64,000 nt of DNA from Ostreococcus lucimarinus CCE9901. Taxonomy: Eukaryota; Chlorophyta; Mamiellophyceae; Mamiellales; Bathycoccaceae. Below, piece by piece: positions 9,020 to 19,387 of the stretch. The DNA lies in NCBI RefSeq assembly GCF_000092065.1, contig NC_009361.1:682001-746000 (forward strand), written 5' to 3'. The first letter of the stretch is position 1. Each line of letters starts with the position of its first letter. The position numbers and the translations under genes are program-made. Below the pieces are notes generated by a model, which saw only the letters and a list, made by a program, of their open reading frames with translations, was not told where the DNA came from and did no database searches.

Positions 9020-9967
9020 TCACATGATGTTGTTGTCGCGCATCAATTTGCGCACTTGCTCGAGCGTCAGAAACATGCACACGTTCCAGCCCCCGAGTCT
9101 GGCAAAGTTGGGTAAGAACCCACCGTAGAACGCCATCGGACCCTCGTTTGCGAGCGTCTTCGTGACGCAATCGACGAAACCTTTGTACTTACCCGTGCTA
9201 TCTCCCATCACTCGCGATTTAACCACGTCCACCGGGCTCCCGACGCAGCACGCGACGAATCCCGCGCCCAACGCCGAGGCGATGTGCGTGACGACGTCGT
9301 CCTTCATCCCCACGCCCAAGAAACTTTGCTTGAACTGATCGTACGACGCGAGCTCGGCGGCATTAACAATCGAGTTACGCATGATGTTGGGCGTCAATCC
9401 CGTCCACAGCGCGGCGAGGCCCTCTTGCCTGACGATGACGCCGTACGCCCCGACTGCGCTTGGATACTTTTTCGGCGTCCCCGGCGCGAGTTTTCCCTCC
9501 GCTTGCATGCGAACCTTGACCAAATCCGTCGGCGACGCCACCATTATCCCAATCCCACCCGTCGTGAGCCCCGCCGCGATTTTCAGGTGCAAGGGCACGT
9601 CCCCCACGTGTTCCTCGCCGACGTAAAACGTCTTCACGGGTTCGTACAACCCGATGCGCAAGCCGCCGAACAGCACCTGGCGATGGATCCCCGGGGTGAT
9701 TCCTTTCCACAGCGCCCCGATCCCCTCCTCCGCCGCCACCGCGCGCATCGTTCCGAGCATCCCAGCGCCCCGGCCGCGCGTCGTCGCCGTCGCCGTCGCG
9801 CTCGCGCCTCGCAGCTGCAGTCGCACCTTGACCGTGTCGAGAGGAATCGTGCAAAACTCCGCGAACGACGCCGAGAACGCGCTCGCGGCGAGGCCGCCGA
9901 GGAAGGGATTCACGAGCGGCGTTTTCGTTTTCGTTCTCGTCGCCGTCGCGTCGCCCTCGCGCGCCAT
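9020..9967 (-). CDS. UCP: Mitochondrial carrier, uncoupling-protein type
   Basis: Six-helix inner-membrane carrier of the SLC25 family. The protein is 315 residues with three repeats carrying the carrier signatures PLDTVKVRLQ, PTDLVKVRMQ and PVDVVKSRVM. FAEFCTIPLDTVKVRLQL closely follows plant uncoupling proteins (PUMP/UCP). The family exchanges dicarboxylates or aspartate/glutamate and can leak protons; the substrate here is inferred only. ATG 9967 is the first in frame; an upstream GTG frame to 10003 was not used. Confidence 0.88.
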   Translation of the reverse strand: MAREGDATATRTKTKTPLVNPFLGGLAASAFSASFAEFCTIPLDTVKVRLQLRGASATATATTRGRGAGMLGTMRAVAAEEGIGALWKGITPGIHRQVLFGGLRIGLYEPVKTFYVGEEHVGDVPLHLKIAAGLTTGGIGIMVASPTDLVKVRMQAEGKLAPGTPKKYPSAVGAYGVIVRQEGLAALWTGLTPNIMRNSIVNAAELASYDQFKQSFLGVGMKDDVVTHIASALGAGFVACCVGSPVDVVKSRVMGDSTGKYKGFVDCVTKTLANEGPMAFYGGFLPNFARLGGWNVCMFLTLEQVRKLMRDNNIM

Positions 9968-10263
9968 CTCGAGACCCCGCGCCGAACGCGCGACGCGACG
10001 CACTGCGGACGACAGCCCCGCGCGCGCGCCGACCGACCGACGACTGGGCGACGCGGGATCGTCCTGGGGTTCATCCTGGGGTTCAGGCTGAATCCTCGAT
10101 TATTTTTAGCGATCGTCGAGACGCCCTCTCGTCGCGCATTGAAGGATGCGAATGCGCCGTGATGTGTCCCCTCCGCGCGCGACCGCGACCGCGACGCCAC
10201 ACGGCGACGCGCGACGTCACGCGCGATTGATTTGATTTGATTTGGATTGGATTCGATTCATCG

Positions 10264-11214
10264 ATGGCGATCGCGGCGCGGCGAACGGCGTTCGCGGGCG
10301 CGAGCGCGAAGACGGGGAGAGACGCGCGAACGACGCGAACGACGCGACGCGCGGTGCGGCGAACGACGACGCGCGCGAGCGCGGACATCATGGATGAAGT
10401 CGGAACGCTGACGGTGTCGGACGACCAACTGAAGCGCGAGCGATACGTGGCGAGCAATCGATTTCGGGTGCAGGAGGGGAAGGGACCGGCGTTTGAAAAG
10501 CGATGGGCCGAACGACCGAGCCGATTGGCCAAGCTGCCGGGATTTAGGTACTTCACGCTGATGCGACGAGTGGAACCGCCGAGCGACGTCGCGACGACGT
10601 ACGACGAAGACGAGGCAAACTACGTGAGTTTTACGATCTGGGAGACCAAGGATGGGTTCGATGGTTGGCGCAAGGGTGACGCGTTTAAGGAAGCGCACGG
10701 GGGTGGTACGATTTTTGGGTTCATGTCCATGTTGGTGAGCTCGCTTATGATTTTGAAGGGCGGGCCGAAGCCGGCGTTTTACGACGGGTTGTTGTCGCTC
10801 TCCGCGGCGCCGTCGGAGAACTCGAGAAAGTGGCAAGCCGAAGACGGATGGCGACAAATCCCCGCTGACGGTAAGAATCCAATCGATGCCGACGTGTTCG
10901 TGGCGATGAATCGTTTCAAGGTTCGCCCGGGCAAAGAGGCGGCTTTCGAGAAACAGTGGGCCGAGCGCGAGTCCGAGCTTAAAGAGATGCCAGGTTTCAC
11001 GACGTTTTTACTCTTGCGTCGCGATGCGGTGACGCCGGACGATGGGTACAACTACTCGACGTACACGGTGTGGGAAAATCGCGCGGCGTTCGATAACTGG
11101 CGCGCGACGAAGAAGAAGCCGGCGGCGCGCGAGGGAGAACCTCTCTTTGAAGGCGCGCCGAAGCCAGTGTTTTACGAGGGCGTTCTAGCACTTCTCGACG
11201 CCGCGGGGGCTTAG
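10264..11214 (+). CDS. Plastid-targeted protein with two ABM (IsdG-like) domains
   Basis: 316 residues. Residues 1-40 are Arg/Ala/Thr-rich, ending RASA, like a chloroplast transit peptide. Two antibiotic-biosynthesis-monooxygenase folds follow: one from about 60 to 150 (YVASNRFRV, IWETKDGFDGW, AFKEAHGG) and one from about 211 to 285 (VAMNRFKV, VWENRAAFDNW). Domain 1 keeps the Asn (65), Trp (126/135) and His (145) expected of IsdG-type haem-degrading enzymes. Domain 2 keeps Asn and Trp but has no His at the matching place. Chlamydomonas LFO1 is a characterised algal IsdG-family haem oxygenase, so haem degradation is a reasonable guess here, not shown. Start ATG 10264. Confidence 0.75.
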   Translation: MAIAARRTAFAGASAKTGRDARTTRTTRRAVRRTTTRASADIMDEVGTLTVSDDQLKRERYVASNRFRVQEGKGPAFEKRWAERPSRLAKLPGFRYFTLMRRVEPPSDVATTYDEDEANYVSFTIWETKDGFDGWRKGDAFKEAHGGGTIFGFMSMLVSSLMILKGGPKPAFYDGLLSLSAAPSENSRKWQAEDGWRQIPADGKNPIDADVFVAMNRFKVRPGKEAAFEKQWAERESELKEMPGFTTFLLLRRDAVTPDDGYNYSTYTVWENRAAFDNWRATKKKPAAREGEPLFEGAPKPVFYEGVLALLDAAGA

Positions 11215-11266
11215 AACTGCTGCTACTACTACTATTTTTAAAGAATGCGCTTTGCTACGTCTAAAA

Positions 11267-14200
11267 CTAAAGCTTGATCGCGTAAAGCAAATCCTCGACG
11301 TCCCGCGTGGACGCCGAGCCAATATCGAGCTTGGCTTGGAGCACGCGTTCGATGTATCCGTACGCTTCCTCAAACGCGCTCGATAACCTCATCGCGTCTT
11401 CTTCCGATACCGCCCCGTCACCTGCTTGACACGCCGCGTACTCGCACGCCACGGCGAGTATGGTTCGGATTTGTTCCGCCACCAAAGTCCACGTGGGATC
11501 CGGGGAAACCAAACACCTCTTCGTGGCGTCCTGTAAAAACTCGTCGTGCGCCGCGCGAATGGCTTCGAGCGTCATGGCGTCATCGATTTTCTTCATCAAG
11601 ACGTCCCAGTCGACGTGCAAAATTCGTACGATGACGTGATCGCGGAGAGACGTGATAAAGTGTCGCAATCGAGGCTCGAGATGACGAGCTTTTGCGCCAC
11701 CCATACCGCTCCCTCGAGCGCAACGAATGTGCTCCGACCACCGCGCCGTCGCAACGGACTGCATCGCGGTGTGCGCGCGGCGAAGTTGTCCGAGAAACAC
11801 AGCCACTGCGTTGTATTGTGCCATCGTACTTGGAGGAATGACGATATTGTGCGGCCACTTAACGTCGAAACTATATCGAAGAGAGGCAATCTTTTCCAGA
11901 GCTCCGGTGCCGATGACGACGCGCGAAAAAATATTTTCTTCCGCCTCGGGGATGATTTCAACTTGCACACCTCGACATTCGGGGAATTCACCCGAGTTGT
12001 CAGCCGCGAACGCATCACTAAGTAATTCGTTCAGCGTCGTACTATTCCACTTGGCGTTGATCTTATCCGGGTCGTCAAGAATGCCGAAGATGGCTGAAAA
12101 GAAGTGCATCGCCGCGTCGCCAGCGCCGCCAAGGAAGACGGCGCGCAGTGCGTAGAGCTCCTTCTTAATGTCCAAGCTATCTCGTAACGACCTTGATAAG
12201 ACCACTTGGACCTCTTTAGCACGCTTGAGAATGTGCACACCGATGGACTGCTGGACGGCGAGACTGATTGGGCAAGAGGGAACTTGTGTCGTCAAAAATT
12301 CATCGAGCCAAGCGTTGAGCGTTGAGGCGCTTCCTTGGAGCGCCGTCTTCGATCGAACTCGACGTGTCGGAACGATACGAGTCGGTCGAGATAAAATCAT
12401 GTCTCGCACCACGTCTGTGTTCACATTTCTGATACCGACAAGCGAAGTGGGAGTTTCGAAGATGTTGTTCAGCCCGCTCGTGTTGACTTTGACACCATCG
12501 ACGAGTGCTCTCGCACGCTCACTAGCGTCGTCGCCACCGAAGGTCTCAGGCGAGGCGTGTATGGCGCTCAAATGCTTGCGTAAATGGAAACAAAACGAAT
12601 CGATCAAGTGTACGTCCAAGGTTGGTACTTTTTGAGACGTCTCGTTTTCAGTGTGATGCAACAACTCGAGCGAGCGACCGACGTCTAAAATATCCAACAT
12701 AAACTCCCGAAAGAAGCACGGCGTCTCAATGTCGTGGCGAAGGACGTGGCCGTGAAGCCAATGTTCTTTACTTCCGACGAAATCATCAATAGCTCGGCCT
12801 TTGGCGATGAATAACTCCTCAGCTGGATCGTCTAAGATCCCAAACGCGAGCCAGCGTTGCAAGCCTTGAAGGTACGGTTGAATTGTATCCACAAATATTG
12901 GCATCGTGACTGCGAAACCATGGATATTTGCAGTTGCTTGGTGTTCCACTGCGAGTTCATACACGGTTGTCAGACAATGACTCGCAGCTTCCGCAGCGGG
13001 CGTCCCTTCATGAGGAAACGCAGTCAGGGCGCAGCGCTCAAGCGCGTCGATTTTGGCTTCGAGCCGGCGGACAGTCGTTCTAAGCTCTAGTAGCGTAGGT
13101 TGGCCTCTTATCGTGGATTCACCAGCCAGACGCTTTTCAAGAGGAACGAGCGTACTCTTAATCCACTGCGCTCGGGAATCAAGCGCTTGAGTGAACGCCT
13201 GAATCGTCGGTCCGAGCGCCAAAGAAGTCTGTTTCATCTCTTTCAAGCGAGTCAGCACCGACGCCATACGACGAATTGAGATCAAAGCGCCATCGAGAGT
13301 CATGCAAGACACGTGAGGTAACGTGACACGATCTAGCTCCACGCTTCCACTACGAAGGGCGTGCAGAGCTTCTTGTACCAAGCTTGTTTCGCTCTGTAAA
13401 TTCTTCGCCGCAATCGAAGCGATTAATCTCTCGTCGCCTCGATGAACGTTGGAATCTCGCAGCACGCTCTGAAACTGTCTCGTCTGCGCGACTATTTCTG
13501 AAATATACTCTAACTCGGGTGCTGCTGAAGCCGTTTTGCCCAAATCTTTCGTCTCTGTCGAAGTCTCTGGAGGCACACAGTCTCCGAGTAAGCCGTCACG
13601 CCACGAAAATCCGGGATCGTCGCCCTCGCTCGCGTACCCCTCGACCAACCCATCATTGCCACCATCTCTACCATCCGATTGATCATCACTATCATCGTCT
13701 GACCATTCAGACAGCGTCGATGCACCACTCGCGTCGTGTTCGTCGTCGTACGCTTCGCCAAACGCGCCCGCCGCATCGCTCGCGTCCTCAAACGCGTACG
13801 CGTCCTCACTCGACAACGCATCGAACGCCCCGACGCTCACGGCACCCCCATCACTCATTTCATCCAATGTCGTCGTCATCGGTCGTCTCGACAACCGCAA
13901 CAGCATCAACGCCACCCGCGTCCCGACGTCTTCGTCCTCGCCGCCGCGCCACCGCTCCCGCAGCGCCTCCATCTTCCTCCCCAACGTCGCCGCCTTCGCG
14001 TCCTGCGCCATCGCCTCCATCCGTCGGCGTAATTCATCAATCTCTTCTCTCACCTCGTCCTCGCTCAGCGCCTTGTACGCGTGCACGCGCAGGTGATAAT
14101 CGCAATATCTTTTGCAGAGTTTAAAATTTCCAACCGCCGGGTCATCGTCTTCGTCGTCTCCGTCCTCCCCGGTCGGTCTGCGCGCGACGGCGACGTTTTG

Positions 14201-14269
14201 TTCGATCAAACGATCGACCAGCGCATCGATGCGTCGCGCCCGCGCGGCTTGCGCGGCGCTGCTCGCCAT
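11267..14269 (-). CDS. Gamma-tubulin complex component (Spc97/Spc98 family)
   Basis: Scaffold that binds gamma-tubulin and nucleates microtubules. The protein is 1000 residues, single exon. The N-terminus is charged. An acidic Asp/Ser stretch runs over about 180-205, followed by the GRIP1-like helical part. The C-terminal GRIP2 region includes ALRAVFLGGAGDAAMHFFSAI, SLRYSFDVKWPHNIVIPP and YNAVAVFLGQLRRAHTAM. The block from SLRY to IVIPP and the following QLRRA resemble GCP5/GCP6 types more than GCP2/GCP3, but I cannot settle the subtype. ATG at 14269. Its start lies 128 bp from the divergent CCB gene, one of the shortest shared promoters here. Confidence 0.82.
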   Translation of the reverse strand: MASSAAQAARARRIDALVDRLIEQNVAVARRPTGEDGDDEDDDPAVGNFKLCKRYCDYHLRVHAYKALSEDEVREEIDELRRRMEAMAQDAKAATLGRKMEALRERWRGGEDEDVGTRVALMLLRLSRRPMTTTLDEMSDGGAVSVGAFDALSSEDAYAFEDASDAAGAFGEAYDDEHDASGASTLSEWSDDDSDDQSDGRDGGNDGLVEGYASEGDDPGFSWRDGLLGDCVPPETSTETKDLGKTASAAPELEYISEIVAQTRQFQSVLRDSNVHRGDERLIASIAAKNLQSETSLVQEALHALRSGSVELDRVTLPHVSCMTLDGALISIRRMASVLTRLKEMKQTSLALGPTIQAFTQALDSRAQWIKSTLVPLEKRLAGESTIRGQPTLLELRTTVRRLEAKIDALERCALTAFPHEGTPAAEAASHCLTTVYELAVEHQATANIHGFAVTMPIFVDTIQPYLQGLQRWLAFGILDDPAEELFIAKGRAIDDFVGSKEHWLHGHVLRHDIETPCFFREFMLDILDVGRSLELLHHTENETSQKVPTLDVHLIDSFCFHLRKHLSAIHASPETFGGDDASERARALVDGVKVNTSGLNNIFETPTSLVGIRNVNTDVVRDMILSRPTRIVPTRRVRSKTALQGSASTLNAWLDEFLTTQVPSCPISLAVQQSIGVHILKRAKEVQVVLSRSLRDSLDIKKELYALRAVFLGGAGDAAMHFFSAIFGILDDPDKINAKWNSTTLNELLSDAFAADNSGEFPECRGVQVEIIPEAEENIFSRVVIGTGALEKIASLRYSFDVKWPHNIVIPPSTMAQYNAVAVFLGQLRRAHTAMQSVATARWSEHIRCARGSGMGGAKARHLEPRLRHFITSLRDHVIVRILHVDWDVLMKKIDDAMTLEAIRAAHDEFLQDATKRCLVSPDPTWTLVAEQIRTILAVACEYAACQAGDGAVSEEDAMRLSSAFEEAYGYIERVLQAKLDIGSASTRDVEDLLYAIKL

Positions 14270-14397
14270 GGACGACGCGCGACGTCGTTGACCGACGCGT
14301 CGCGGTGTGCGCGCCCGAACCGCGGTCGCGTCGACACAGCGACGCGCGCGCGACGAGCGCGCGATCGACGACGACGACGGACGCGAGCGCGCGAACG

Positions 14398-15333
14398 ATG
14401 CGATCGTGTCGATCGCCCGCGGGCGACGCGGCGTGCGCGAGGACGTCGCGCGGGGCGCACGAACGCGCGCGAGTTGGACTTCGAGACGGCGCGAGACGAC
14501 GCTCTGACGCGCGCGCGCGCGCGCGAATCGACGTGCGGACGCGCGCGGTGGAGGACGAGGACGAGTTTGCGATATTTCGATTCACGCTCGGGATCCCAGG
14601 GTTCGACGACGAGGACATACCGCGCGCGGTGGGCGCGCTCGGGGCGCTCGGGCTTTGCGCGAACAGATTCGCCGCCGGTACCGATGGGGCGTCGGATGCG
14701 CTGGCGAGGAGTGAAATCGTGGGCGTTGGGCTGTGTTTGGCGTGCGCGCTGGCGCCTGAGCTCGGGCGAGCGCTGAAAGGTGACGAACGGGGGGGCGCGG
14801 CGAAGGGGAGGTCGAACGCGGATGTCGACGGCGCGAGTTCGGTGTTCGCGCTGAGCGAAGACGCGAGCGAGAGCGCCAAGGAGGACTGCGCGTGGGCGTC
14901 GTATGCGATTTTGACGAACACACTCGCGAGTGGGGTCGTTTTCGTGGATGGGCGAGGGAACGCGCGGCTCGCACGAGGGACGGTGCGCGGGCGGGACGAC
15001 GGCGCCCCAGACTCGAACAAAGCCGACGTCTTGGCGCGCGTCGGTCGGGCTTGGAGCGAGGTTTCATCGACGATTGGAACGGATAAAATCGCTTCGAGCG
15101 CGCCGCCGAGTGCGGAAGAAGAATATCACGCCAGTCGTTGGGAAATTGATCGCGCGGGCGCCAACGTTTGGGGCTTCCTTCCGCCCACCGCCGAAACCGT
15201 CTTCGCGCGTCGATCGCCCGAGAACGGCGGCGTGCTCATCGCTTGGAGCGATGCCTCGCGCGGCTTTAGCAAAAAGGATCGCTCTTGGCTCCAAGCCTTG
15301 GCGCGCAAGCTCGACCTCGCGTTCGCGTCTTAA
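14398..15333 (+). CDS. CCB2/CCB4-type factor for cytochrome b6f haem attachment
   Basis: Thylakoid assembly factor of the CCB pathway, which covalently fixes haem ci to cytochrome b6. The protein is 311 residues. The leader is Arg/Ala-rich, like a transit peptide. FRFTLGIPGFDDEDIPRAVG, then a short hydrophobic stretch (VGALGALGLCANRFAAG), then a second one (VGVGLCLACALAPELG) gives the two-helix start of CCB2/CCB4. The C-terminus GFSKKDRSWLQALARKLD is the conserved soluble part. I cannot distinguish CCB2 from CCB4. ATG 14398 is the first ATG in frame; the open frame upstream begins with GTG. Confidence 0.75.
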   Translation: MRSCRSPAGDAACARTSRGAHERARVGLRDGARRRSDARARARIDVRTRAVEDEDEFAIFRFTLGIPGFDDEDIPRAVGALGALGLCANRFAAGTDGASDALARSEIVGVGLCLACALAPELGRALKGDERGGAAKGRSNADVDGASSVFALSEDASESAKEDCAWASYAILTNTLASGVVFVDGRGNARLARGTVRGRDDGAPDSNKADVLARVGRAWSEVSSTIGTDKIASSAPPSAEEEYHASRWEIDRAGANVWGFLPPTAETVFARRSPENGGVLIAWSDASRGFSKKDRSWLQALARKLDLAFAS

Positions 15334-15642
15334 ATACTCGCGATATTTAAACACGTCTAGCCTAGCGGTGTGTTAGCGAGAGAAAACGCTCGAAAAATGC
15401 GTTATTTCGTGCGTCCCACGACGTCTTGTCGGTCAAAATCTTGCGCGCGCGAGCTCGGACGTTCGCACACCTCGACGCGAACGCGCACGAGCGTCCATCC
15501 CACGCCGTCGCGCACGAGGGTGCGGAGACGCGAGTACGAAGCGATCGACGCGCGTCCCGAACGCGCAAAGGGTGCGCCTCTTCGGTGAATCCACTCCAAT
15601 CCAACGCGACGACAAGTTCGAGACACGCGACGACGACGCTGA
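15334..15642. other. Spacer of 309 bp without a gene
   Basis: Holds the 3' end of the CCB gene (AT-rich, TTTAAATA and ATATTTAAA just after its stop) and the promoter/5' UTR of the saccharopine-dehydrogenase-like gene. Open frames on both strands here are short, Arg-rich and without recognisable domains. Confidence 0.5.
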
Positions 15643-17244
15643 ATGGAGAGCGATTACGGCATCGTCGATGGGTTCGATGAACCTCCACACGCGTTCATCA
15701 AATCCTTGTTGTCCAAGCCGATCATCGTGCGCAAGCTCGCGGATAAATTCTTTGGAGGGGACAAGACGCGCGTGGAGGACGAGTACGAGGCGCTCACAGA
15801 GGAAGAATTGGACAAGTTTTTCATAAGCGAATTCGGTGGGGGAACGTTTCGAGCGGGACGAGAGTATTCATTCATCTTGTATGGCGCGAGTGGGTACACG
15901 GGGTCGCTGTGCTTGGAGTATATCCTTAAGACGGTGCAGAATCTCGGGAGCCGCGTGACGTTTGCGCTCGCGGGGCGAAACGAGGCGAAATTACGCAAGC
16001 GTTGGGCAGATGTGACGTCGAGATATCCGACGGAGTACGAACCCGGATTCATTACGTGCGACTTGGCAAATCCAGTAGCGATTCGTGAGATGGTTCTCCA
16101 GGCCAGAGTCGTGGTGAACATCGCCGGACCTTTCATGCTCACGCCCGCGGATATGTTGGTGCGCGTGTGCGCGACGTGACTTTTGCGCGAGCGCGTTGAG
16201 ACTACTATTTTCACGACGACTCGATGACTGACGGACAACCGCGTTTCCCTCAACTCGACGTAGGCCGAAGCTTGTATAGAGTACGATACGGATTACGTCG
16301 ACGTCAACGGCGAAGTACCGTTCACCAAGAAGCTCATCAAGTATCACGACTGGGCCAAGGCGAATAATGTTCTCGTCGTCCCAAACGCCGCGGGCGCCGG
16401 TGGCATTCCGGACGTCGGGTGCTTCTACACCGTTCGTGAGCTTCGCAAAAGAATCGGCAAGGATGTACCAGTGAGCAAGATGCACATGTATCTCTATGGT
16501 AGCGCCGGTGGGGCTCCATCTGGGGGGACGCTTGCGACTCGAGCCGCGATGACGGCGGCGATGAAGGACGTCGCCGGTTTGATGGCGAACCCGTTCGCGC
16601 TCGGAGGCTCAATCGAAGGCGGTAGCCGGCCCGAAGACGCCGATCGTAACTTGAGTCAAGTTGAGTATGACCCGGACTACGACGCGTGGAAAGCACCGTT
16701 CACGTACGCCTTCTATGAGACTCGCTTGATTCGTCGAGCGAATTGGCTCCTTCGTGATCTCGGACGGTTTCCGTACGGTCGCAACCTAAACTATCTCGAA
16801 CATCTCATCCTGCCGACGGAAAAATCGGCAAGAGATTTACAAAGCTCGAACACAAGCTCGAAGGCCGAGGAAGAGAAGCTGCGCAAGGAGGGTAGATTAT
16901 TCAAATTGGGCGAAGGTCTCGACGAGTCTGCGCGCGATTCCATTTGGTCTGAATACTGGTTCGACGCCGTCACGCCCGAAGGCGAAAAGATTCGTACTCG
17001 ATTGACCGGCAAGGATGGTTACGACGAAACCGCACACATGGCTATCGAACTCGCGATTCTGTGCTCGGAATATCGCGAAAAACTCCCTTTCAGGGGCGGC
17101 GTGCTCACCCCCGGTGTCGCCGGCGGCGACCCGTACATCGAAGCGCTTCACTCCACCGGTCTCAACTTCGAAGTCTTATCCAACGACGCCAAGGTTGATT
17201 TCTCGCGTCTCGCGAACGCAATCGTCGCGTCTTCCGCGGCATGA
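15643..17244 (+). CDS. Saccharopine dehydrogenase-like oxidoreductase, two exons
   Basis: Exons 15643-16158 and 16264-17244 give 498 residues. Exon 1 carries an N-terminal Rossmann loop, LYGASGYTGSLCLEYI (about 79-94), and ends within MLTPADML. Exon 2 continues AEACIEYDTDYVDVNGEV and NAAGAGGIPDVGC. Joined, they give the family's unbroken core. The intron is 105 bp, starts GTGCGC, has CTGAC at 16228-16232 and ends TAG. This is the SCCPDH/trans-acting enoyl-reductase-like branch, distinct from lysine-degrading saccharopine dehydrogenase. Such proteins are often lipid-droplet or membrane associated; substrate unknown. Read without splicing, exon 1 stops at 16179. Confidence 0.88.
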
Positions 17245-17485
17245 TTTTATCTCTCTTTCATCGTTGTCCGCGCTCTCGAACGTAAATAATCAAGCACGAA
17301 CTAAACGCTCGCCGTCGCCGCCGAAACAGTTGCCAGAACGACTCACGACTCGACGCACTCGCCGACGCGAGTCCATGCACGTCGTCAGACTCGACGCCAT
17401 CGAACGAACGCGCATCCAACCTCACTTCGCACGCGCGTCGACGCCGTCGACACCACTCGCACGAGCCGCGCGCGCGCGCGCGAAC

Positions 17486-18238
17486 ATGTCGACCTCGAGT
17501 GCTGTCCCGCTCACCCTGGCCACGTTCGACGTCGACGGCACGTTAATTCGCGCCTCTGGAGCCGACGCGAACAAGTTCCACAAAGACGCGTTCGCGCACG
17601 GGTTACTCGAGGTCTACGGCATCGACGACGCGCGCGGAATCGACGTGGTACAACATCACGGGTCGACGGACATGCTCATCGTCGCCGCGGTGGCGCGGTT
17701 TCACGGCGTGCCGGAGGAAGTGATTTACGAGCGCATGGATGAATGCACGGCGGCGATGTCAAGATACGCGGTGGAAAAGAAGGCAGACGCGGCGGAAGGC
17801 CTTGAGTTGTTGGTTGGCGTCAGAGCGCTTTTGGAAAAATTGGCCGCGAGGGACGACGTCGCCGTGTGTCTCGTCACCGGAAATCTGGAGCCCATAGGCT
17901 GGGCGAAGATGCAACGATTGGGGATCGACGAGTTCTTCACAGCTCCGCGGTATGGAGGTTTCGGGAGCGACCACACCGATCGAGGTGAGCTCGTTGCGAT
18001 TGCGGCGAACAGGACGAAGGAATATTTGGGCGTGCGCGCCGAAAAACGGTTTCATTTCGGCGACACGCCCGCGGACGTCAAGGCGGCTGAGTTCGCCGGG
18101 GCGACGGCGATCGGGCTGCTCACTGGAATATTTTCCAAAGAAGAGCTCGTGGCGAGCTCGAAATTAGACGATCCGATTATTTTTGACGATTTGAGCGACA
18201 CCGCGGCCGTCGTGCGCGCGCTCGGTCTCGAAGAGTAG
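17486..18238 (+). CDS. HAD-superfamily phosphatase
   Basis: 250 residues from ATG 17486. The HAD motifs are in order: FDVDGTLIRA (nucleophile and acid/base Asp, residues 13-22), VTGNLEP (motif II Thr), then GDTPADVKAAEFAGA with the metal-binding Asp. The helical cap between motifs I and II resembles phosphoglycolate-phosphatase-like HADs. Substrate not deducible. An in-frame ATG at 17374 would add an Arg/Thr-rich leader that could be an organelle transit peptide, so the start is uncertain. It ends 27 bp from the convergent Kelch gene. Confidence 0.8.
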   Translation: MSTSSAVPLTLATFDVDGTLIRASGADANKFHKDAFAHGLLEVYGIDDARGIDVVQHHGSTDMLIVAAVARFHGVPEEVIYERMDECTAAMSRYAVEKKADAAEGLELLVGVRALLEKLAARDDVAVCLVTGNLEPIGWAKMQRLGIDEFFTAPRYGGFGSDHTDRGELVAIAANRTKEYLGVRAEKRFHFGDTPADVKAAEFAGATAIGLLTGIFSKEELVASSKLDDPIIFDDLSDTAAVVRALGLEE

Positions 18239-18265
18239 CGCTATTATTTACAGAGTACAGTTTAG

Positions 18266-19000
18266 TTACATCGCAAACGCTGCAGCTAAAAGCGTGGATG
18301 CGACGACCACGACGCGCGGAGCGAGCGTCGCCCCCCCCGCGCTCGTCGTCGCCGTATTGTCTCGCACCAAACTCCACGCGTTCGTGTCGATATTAAACTC
18401 CCACACGTCATTCATACCGTTCCCTCCGAACACGAGACACGCCGCGCCCTGTTCCCCGTGCGGCGTCGTCGTCGCCGCCCCGCTTCGCCTCGGCGGTCTC
18501 GTCCCGCCCACCGGGGAAATCGCGCTCCACCGTCCCGCGGCGCGGTTAAACACCCACAAATCGTCGAAATCTCCCACCCCCCCCCCGTACCCTCCGAACA
18601 CGTACAGATTCCCGCGCAGCGCGCACGCGCTCGCCCCACTCCTCCCGCGCGGTTTCGCCCCCCCCCCCGTCCCTCCCTCGTGCAATCGCGTCCACATCCC
18701 GTCGTAAATCCCCGCGCTCGCGTTCCACCTCAAGTCGTACTCCCACACGTCGTTCGCGTCCCGTCCCGTCGCGAGCTCCCGTCCGCCGAACACCACCATC
18801 CGCGCGCTCGTCGTCGCCGTCGCCGCGAACGTCCCGCTCGCGCTCCCCGTCCGCCCCGTCGGCGTCGTCCCGAACCGCGTCGCGTCCTGGCTCGACACCC
18901 GCGGCGTCGTCGTCGTCGCGCGCGCGTCGTCGACGCGCGTCGCCGCGATCGCCAGCGCGACCGCCATCGCCAGCGCGCGCGCCGTCGCGAACCGCACCAT
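18266..19000 (-). CDS. Secreted Kelch-repeat protein
   Basis: 244 residues. Residues 1-28 look like a cleavable signal peptide (hydrophobic FATARALAMAVALAIAATRV, ending near DARA). Kelch motifs follow: VVFGGRELATG with NDVWEYD, NLYVFGGYGGG with DDLWVFN and GRWSAI, and CLVFGGNGMNDVWEFN with NAWSLV. The C-terminus is hydrophobic (VVVVASTLLAAAFAM), as in a GPI-anchor signal. With only about three repeats, a closed propeller would need oligomerisation. Cell-surface location is inferred. ATG 19000 is the first ATG followed by the signal peptide; the frame stays open upstream. Confidence 0.7.
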   Translation of the reverse strand: MVRFATARALAMAVALAIAATRVDDARATTTTPRVSSQDATRFGTTPTGRTGSASGTFAATATTSARMVVFGGRELATGRDANDVWEYDLRWNASAGIYDGMWTRLHEGGTGGGAKPRGRSGASACALRGNLYVFGGYGGGVGDFDDLWVFNRAAGRWSAISPVGGTRPPRRSGAATTTPHGEQGAACLVFGGNGMNDVWEFNIDTNAWSLVRDNTATTSAGGATLAPRVVVVASTLLAAAFAM

Positions 19001-19387
19001 CGCCGTCGACGCCGCGCGCGCGTCGCGTCGTCGCGTCGTCGCGTCGCGCGCGTCGACGGCCGCGGCGTCAACGGGCGCGGCGACCGACCGACCGACGGAC
19101 GGCCCGCGTTTTTGCGTTTTTACGTCGTCTCGAGACGCATTCGAGGGCTCGGAATCCCTAACGACGTCCAGGCGGTGCGGACGGTGCGGATGGATGTTTG
19201 ATGTGTGCGCACGCCACCAGATGCGCTTTCGAGCGCCCATTCGACCGATCGTGACTCGAGAACGACCCCGCACGCCGCGCGCGCGACGCGACAGGCTGTC
19301 TCGTAACGAGCGGGCCTAACGGCCGGGCGGCGCGATTGATTGATTTGATTGATTGATTGCGCGCGATTGCGATTGCGCGACGCGGCC
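19001..19387. promoter_or_regulatory. Divergent promoter, Kelch protein / 6-phosphogluconate dehydrogenase
   Basis: A 387-bp head-to-head spacer. A GATT-repeat tract at 19334-19359 lies 28 bp before the 6PGDH start codon, and GACC tetranucleotides near 19081 lie on the Kelch side. No RNA gene is recognisable. Confidence 0.5.
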
